Source: PALSA-1006 sp041660815
GTDB taxonomy: Bacteria; Pseudomonadota; Gammaproteobacteria; Burkholderiales; Gallionellaceae
Reading direction: 5' to 3'
NCBI GenBank assembly: GCA_041660815.1
Contig: JBAZVN010000011.1
Coordinates: 80,385-144,384, forward strand
DNA: 64,000 bases
In this document: one piece after another, positions 60,869 to 64,000 of the stretch
How the letters are laid out: every line of letters starts with the position of its first letter
Numbering within the stretch: the first letter of the stretch is position 1
Translations under genes and position numbers: made by a program
The notes under the pieces: model-generated
What the model saw: the letters and a program-made list of their open reading frames with translations, nothing else
Told to the model about the DNA's origin: nothing
Databases searched by the model: none

Positions 60869-61677
60869 GATACCTGCTTAGAACTTGCCTCCTGAGTGCC
60901 TTATGTTTCGCTGCAGCCCCGGCAAGTGCGGGGCTGTTTGGCGATAGTGAAGCACTCAAGCAAGTGCAACAATTGGAAGCACGCTTAACCATTACCGAGA
61001 CTGCACTCGTTAAATCGGAACAGACAATATCCGAATTACAAGAGCTACTCGCAAAGCAGGATGCCGTCTTCAAACAACAAACCAGGGCGATGCTCGACCT
61101 GCAAATGTCCTTGGAAGCCCACGCTGTCGAACTGCGCAAATTGCGCGGCTACAACGAAGAGTTAATACACAACCTGCAGGATGCCGAAAAGCGCCAAAAA
61201 GATTTTTATGTGGATTTGGATGGCCGCCTGAGACGCTTTGAAGCGGGTGATGCCGCCTCCACAGATAAAGCCAGCCGGGGCAAAAATAAAACGGATGATT
61301 TGGTAACCGAGAATCGCGCCTTGGAGGCTGCCTACAGTTTTTATAGAGCAGAGCGATACCAAAATGCAGTTGTCGCTTTTCAGGAGTTTCTAAATAATTT
61401 CCCGCAATCCGTACATACGGCCAACATTCGCTATTGGATGGGCAATGCATATTTCGTGCTGAAAGAATATCAAACCAGCTTGGACAACTATCAAATTCTG
61501 GTCGATCAATTTAGCACTTACCCGAAAATTGCCGATGCCCTGCTGAACATTGCGGACTGCCAGGAATTGTTAAACGACCAGGAGGCAGCCAATAAAACGC
61601 TGACCCTCATCACCACAAAACATCTCAACACAGACGCTGCCATTAAAGCCAAAAAGCGTCTCTCAACTTACAAGTAA
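60865..61677 (+). CDS. cpoB: cell-division coordinator CpoB (YbgF)
   Basis: 270-residue periplasmic protein. Start is a GTG at 60865 overlapping the pal stop; the signal peptide is LLSALCFAAAPASA. A trimeric coiled coil follows (about 30-110), then TPR repeats (AYSFYRAERYQNAVVAFQEF, RYWMGNAYFVLKEYQ, LLNIADCQELLNDQEAA). In E. coli it coordinates TolA with PBP1B at the septum. Confidence 0.93.
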   Translation: MRYLLRTCLLSALCFAAAPASAGLFGDSEALKQVQQLEARLTITETALVKSEQTISELQELLAKQDAVFKQQTRAMLDLQMSLEAHAVELRKLRGYNEELIHNLQDAEKRQKDFYVDLDGRLRRFEAGDAASTDKASRGKNKTDDLVTENRALEAAYSFYRAERYQNAVVAFQEFLNNFPQSVHTANIRYWMGNAYFVLKEYQTSLDNYQILVDQFSTYPKIADALLNIADCQELLNDQEAANKTLTLITTKHLNTDAAIKAKKRLSTYK

Positions 61678-61682
61678 TCCTT

Positions 61683-62342
61683 ATGTCATCCATTAGCGCG
61701 AGCGCCACGCTACGCATCAGTGAAATATTTTTTTCTTTGCAGGGAGAAACTTCGCGTATTGGTATTCCCACCACCTTTATTCGTTTAACCGGCTGCCCGC
61801 TGCGCTGCACCTACTGCGACACCACCTATGCTTTTACCGGCGGAAGCAGCATGTCCTTGGGTGAGATTCTAAATAAAGCAAAAAACTATCCCACAAACTA
61901 CATCTGCGTAACCGGTGGCGAACCTCTCGCGCAAAAAGACTGCCTTACCCTGCTCCATGCACTTTGCGATAACGAATTTAATGTCTCGCTGGAAACCAGT
62001 GGCGCACTGGACATCAGTAAAGTTGATAAGCGAGTTGCCAGAATTCTGGACATTAAAACGCCCGCGTCAGGAGAAGTAACAAAAAATCTGTGGCAGAATT
62101 TTGAACACCTGCACGCCAATGACGAAATTAAATTGGTGCTGTGCAATGAGGCGGATTACAACTGGGCGAAAGAAATCTTACAGAAATATTCACTAACGGA
62201 AAAATGTGCCGTACTATTTTCACCCGCACAAGGGCAACTTGAAGCACGCGAACTTGCCGAATGGATCTTACGCGACGGCCTGCAAGTGCGCCTGCAAGTA
62301 CAACTACACAAACTTCTTTGGGGTAACCAGCAAGGAAAATGA
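61683..62342 (+). CDS. queE: 7-carboxy-7-deazaguanine synthase QueE
   Basis: Radical SAM enzyme of queuosine synthesis, 219 residues. Cluster motif CPLRCTYCDTTYAF (CxxxCxxC form), ISEIFFSLQGE and VTGGEPL. It converts carboxytetrahydropterin to carboxydeazaguanine, the substrate of QueC, encoded next with a four-base overlap. Confidence 0.96.
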   Translation: MSSISASATLRISEIFFSLQGETSRIGIPTTFIRLTGCPLRCTYCDTTYAFTGGSSMSLGEILNKAKNYPTNYICVTGGEPLAQKDCLTLLHALCDNEFNVSLETSGALDISKVDKRVARILDIKTPASGEVTKNLWQNFEHLHANDEIKLVLCNEADYNWAKEILQKYSLTEKCAVLFSPAQGQLEARELAEWILRDGLQVRLQVQLHKLLWGNQQGK

Positions 62343-63010
62343 AAAACGCAGTCATATTACTTTCGGGCGGATTGGATTCCGCCACCGTACTCGCCATCGC
62401 ACGCACGCAAGGTTTTACCTGCTACACACTCAGTGTGGATTACGGGCAACGTCATCATGCCGAATTAGCGGCAGCTCAATTAGTCGCCCAAACACTGGGC
62501 GCAAAGGAACATCGTGTCATTCGTATTGACCTCACCGCGTTTGGTGGCTCCGCGCTGACCGACTCCAACATCGCGGTTCCCGAGCAGGCAAGCGTCGGCA
62601 TACCGCTTACCTATGTACCCGCCCGCAACACCATCATGCTGTCACTCGCCTTAGCCTGGGCAGAAGTCTTGCGCGCCCAAGATATTTTTATCGGCGTAAA
62701 TGCCGTTGACTATTCCGGCTATCCGGATTGCCGCCCGGAATATATTGCCGCGTATCAACACATGGCCAATCTCGCTACTCAAGCCGCCGTTGAAGGCAAA
62801 CCACTTACGTTACATGCGCCATTATTACACCTCAGCAAAGCGGAAATTATTCAACAAGGGATACAAGTCGGCGTGGATTACAGCGTAACCGTCTCCTGCT
62901 ATCAGGCAGACGAACAAGGCCGCGCTTGTGGCGTGTGTGACTCATGCCGCCTGCGCAAAGCCGGCTTCGAGCAAGCTAACATTCCCGACCCAACCCGCTA
63001 TCGCAATTAA
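62339..63010 (+). CDS. queC: 7-cyano-7-deazaguanine synthase QueC
   Basis: ATP-dependent nitrile-forming enzyme making preQ0, 223 residues. PP-loop SGGLDSATVLAIA, VPARNTIMLSLALAWAE, GVNAVDYSGYPDCRPEYI and the zinc Cys set near the end (SCYQADEQGRACGVCDSC). Ends the run of plus-strand genes that starts at yebC; the gap to the tRNA gene has its own promoter. Confidence 0.96.
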   Translation: MKNAVILLSGGLDSATVLAIARTQGFTCYTLSVDYGQRHHAELAAAQLVAQTLGAKEHRVIRIDLTAFGGSALTDSNIAVPEQASVGIPLTYVPARNTIMLSLALAWAEVLRAQDIFIGVNAVDYSGYPDCRPEYIAAYQHMANLATQAAVEGKPLTLHAPLLHLSKAEIIQQGIQVGVDYSVTVSCYQADEQGRACGVCDSCRLRKAGFEQANIPDPTRYRN

Positions 63011-63025
63011 ATTTATGCAGTTGCG

Positions 63026-63053
63026 TTGACAGCCAAGGTCAAATCCGTATAAT
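63026..63053 (+). promoter_or_regulatory. tRNA-Lys promoter
   Basis: TTGACA (63026-63031) and TATAAT (63048-63053), both perfect, 16-base spacer, followed by GCGCGC, the GC-rich discriminator of stable RNA promoters. Confidence 0.9.
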
Positions 63054-63074
63054 GCGCGCTTCCTTTTGGGATGA

Positions 63075-63150
63075 GGGACGATAGCTCAGCCGGTAGAGCA
63101 GCGGACTTTTAATCCGTTGGTCGCGAGTTCGAATCTCGCTCGTCCTACCA
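63075..63150 (+). tRNA. tRNA-Lys, anticodon UUU
   Basis: 76 bases with encoded CCA. Arms: acceptor GGGACGA/TCGTCCT, D stem GCTC/GAGC, anticodon loop CTTTTAA in the stem GCGGA/TCCGT, T arm GCGAG-TTCGAAT-CTCGC. The first acceptor pair would be G-U, not G-C. Confidence 0.97.
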
Positions 63151-63366
63151 ATCAAATCAAGCGGTTGGTACCTAAATCTCAAAGTGAAATTCCCTGTATT
63201 GCCTGCCGTGTAGTATATATGTAGGAATTTCTTGCATATGCAGAACTCTCTTTTTGCTTAGAGAGCGTCACTTGTCTGCCACAAAGCAGCCCCCCCCCTC
63301 CTACCACCCGAAACATCCTGCTTATAAAGTTTGTTATTGCTGACTGATTAAACAGTGATGATACGA

Positions 63367-63875
63367 TTACCAACTCGGATACTTCTCCGTAATTCGCTTT
63401 GACTCCGGCGTATTAACCTGATGTGATAATTCCCAACGCCCACAATCATGCAAATCATCCGCAACTTCCTGTATCACCCCTCTTAGCTCCAACCGTTCTA
63501 GCCACTTATCAGGTATTGCCCCAACCCCGTACATCGCCCCTGCCAAATTGCCAGAAATTGAACCCGTTGAATCGGAATCACCGGAATGGTTTACAGAAAT
63601 GAGTAGAACCTCTTCCAAAGTACGTCCCTTTAAGCAGGCATACACCGCTATAGCAAGAGCCTCCTCTGCAATCCAACCACCGCCCAGCTTGTTTATAGCA
63701 ATGATCGGTTTAACATTTAACTGAGCCAAATCCCTTGCCTCTATAAGGGCATTGAATACCGTATATTCATCATCACTCTCGGTATTGAGCAAGCCCAACG
63801 CAACTGACAGTGCTTCGTGAAGGTTACAACCTGCACTCAGTTGCAAAACTAGAGCAGCCATCACGCCACTTGCGA
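63367..63875 (-). pseudogene. ADP-ribosylglycohydrolase, 5' part missing
   Basis: The minus strand encodes about 170 residues that match the C-terminal half of the ADP-ribosyl-glycohydrolase (DraG-like) family: GGGWIAEEALAIAVYACL, LLISVNHSGDSDSTGSISGN with the metal Asp pair, and PDKWLERLELRGVI. The N-terminal half, with GDALG, is absent; the frame instead continues for 27 codons into the end of an IS256-type element (from about 63875), where similarity stops. So the element probably inserted and the rest lies beyond it, off the window. Not expected to be active. Confidence 0.8.
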
Positions 63876-64000
63876 GGGTGTAAGAAATTTTGTGTAAACG
63901 GTCAATTGGCGGGAAACTGCCATAACTTTGAAAGGAGTGAACATGACCGCAACACAAAGAACCCCCTCGCCGGATTTAATTGACCAACTATTGGCTGGCT
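63875..64000 (+). mobile_element. IS256-family insertion sequence, left end
   Basis: GGGTGTAAGAAATTTTGTGT at 63876-63895 resembles the terminal repeat of IS256-family elements, and a transposase start follows at 63943. The other end is not in the window, so the terminal repeat and target duplication cannot be checked. Confidence 0.7.
63943..64000 (+). CDS. IS256-type transposase, first 19 residues
   Basis: AAAGGAG lies six bases before the ATG. The visible start, MTATQRTPSPDLIDQLLAG, matches the usual opening of IS256/Mutator transposases (LIDQLLAGY...). The gene runs off the window. The catalytic DDE residues are not visible. Confidence 0.7.
   Translation, partial: MTATQRTPSPDLIDQLLAG

Noticed and set aside
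63179..63373. Small minus-strand frame between tRNA-Lys and the broken glycohydrolase gene
   Set aside because: No ribosome site, no recognisable family, and it contains the C9 run. I treat 63151-63366 as non-coding.

Overview
The window reads as chromosomal core DNA from a betaproteobacterium, most likely the Gallionellaceae/Nitrosomonadales-Methylophilales side of the class. The reasons are gene order (rpoE-rseA-rseB-rseC-degQ/mucD, folC-dedD-cvpA-purF-metZ, pmbA back to back with yjgA, tyrS divergent from an M23 peptidase followed by anmK, yebC-ruvC, tolQRAB-pal-cpoB-queE-queC) and a recA operator reading GAACGAACGTTC. That is the non-canonical LexA motif I recall being described for Sideroxydans/Gallionella and relatives, in place of the usual betaproteobacterial CTGT-N8-ACAG. 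Nothing in the window fixes the species.

Layout. 1-2.9 kb: an alpha/beta hydrolase cut by the window edge, a cyclic-nucleotide-binding protein and an omptin-like barrel. 2.9-7.0 kb (minus): the sigma-E envelope stress operon rpoE-rseA-rseB-rseC-degQ. 7.3-8.9 kb: nadB. 8.9-12.4 kb (minus): a signalling cluster of class III nucleotidyl cyclase, TssQ-like lipoprotein, tail-anchored Ser/Thr kinase and a YgfX-like protein. 12.5-16.2 kb (minus): rluB, recR, ebfC, dnaX and the SRP RNA gene. 16.2-22.7 kb (minus): class I fumarase, a small exported protein, a sensorless histidine kinase with a REC-TPR regulator, recX-recA and pncC. 22.7-31.2 kb (minus): metZ, purF, cvpA, a SPOR protein, folC, dps, glpD and a glycerophosphodiesterase.

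31.4-43.0 kb: tonB-like gene, pmbA, yjgA, a BepA-like protease, tyrS, an M23 peptidase, anmK, erpA, bactofilin, a coiled-coil membrane protein, argC, rpsI and rplM. 43.4-48.5 kb: OsmC-like protein, two small proteins (one FlaG-like), a TonB-family protein overlapping an RNB exonuclease, an EF-hand protein and cytochrome c. 48.6-63.0 kb (plus): yebC, ruvC, a UbiA-type prenyltransferase, ruvA, ruvB, ybgC, the Tol-Pal operon and queE-queC. Accessory genes interrupt this last run: an Xre/RES toxin-antitoxin pair and a lone antitoxin-like ORF coupled to a repeat-rich membrane TPR protein lie between ruvA and ruvB, and VapBC lies between ruvB and ybgC. The window ends with tRNA-Lys(UUU) and an ADP-ribosylglycohydrolase gene cut by an IS256-family element running off the edge.

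Most of the window is housekeeping: DNA repair (recA, recX, recR, ruvCAB, dnaX), envelope maintenance (sigma-E, Tol-Pal, DegQ, BepA, M23), central metabolism and translation. The less ordinary material is the kinase/cyclase/lipoprotein cluster, the REC-TPR pair, the toxin-antitoxin islands in the ruv locus, the 141-bp internal repeats, four G9/C9 tracts and the LexA-type operators. I saw no CRISPR array, prophage, secretion-system core or clearly new multi-gene defence system. The best candidate for something undescribed is the small antitoxin-like ORF plus membrane TPR protein at 52.6-54.6 kb.
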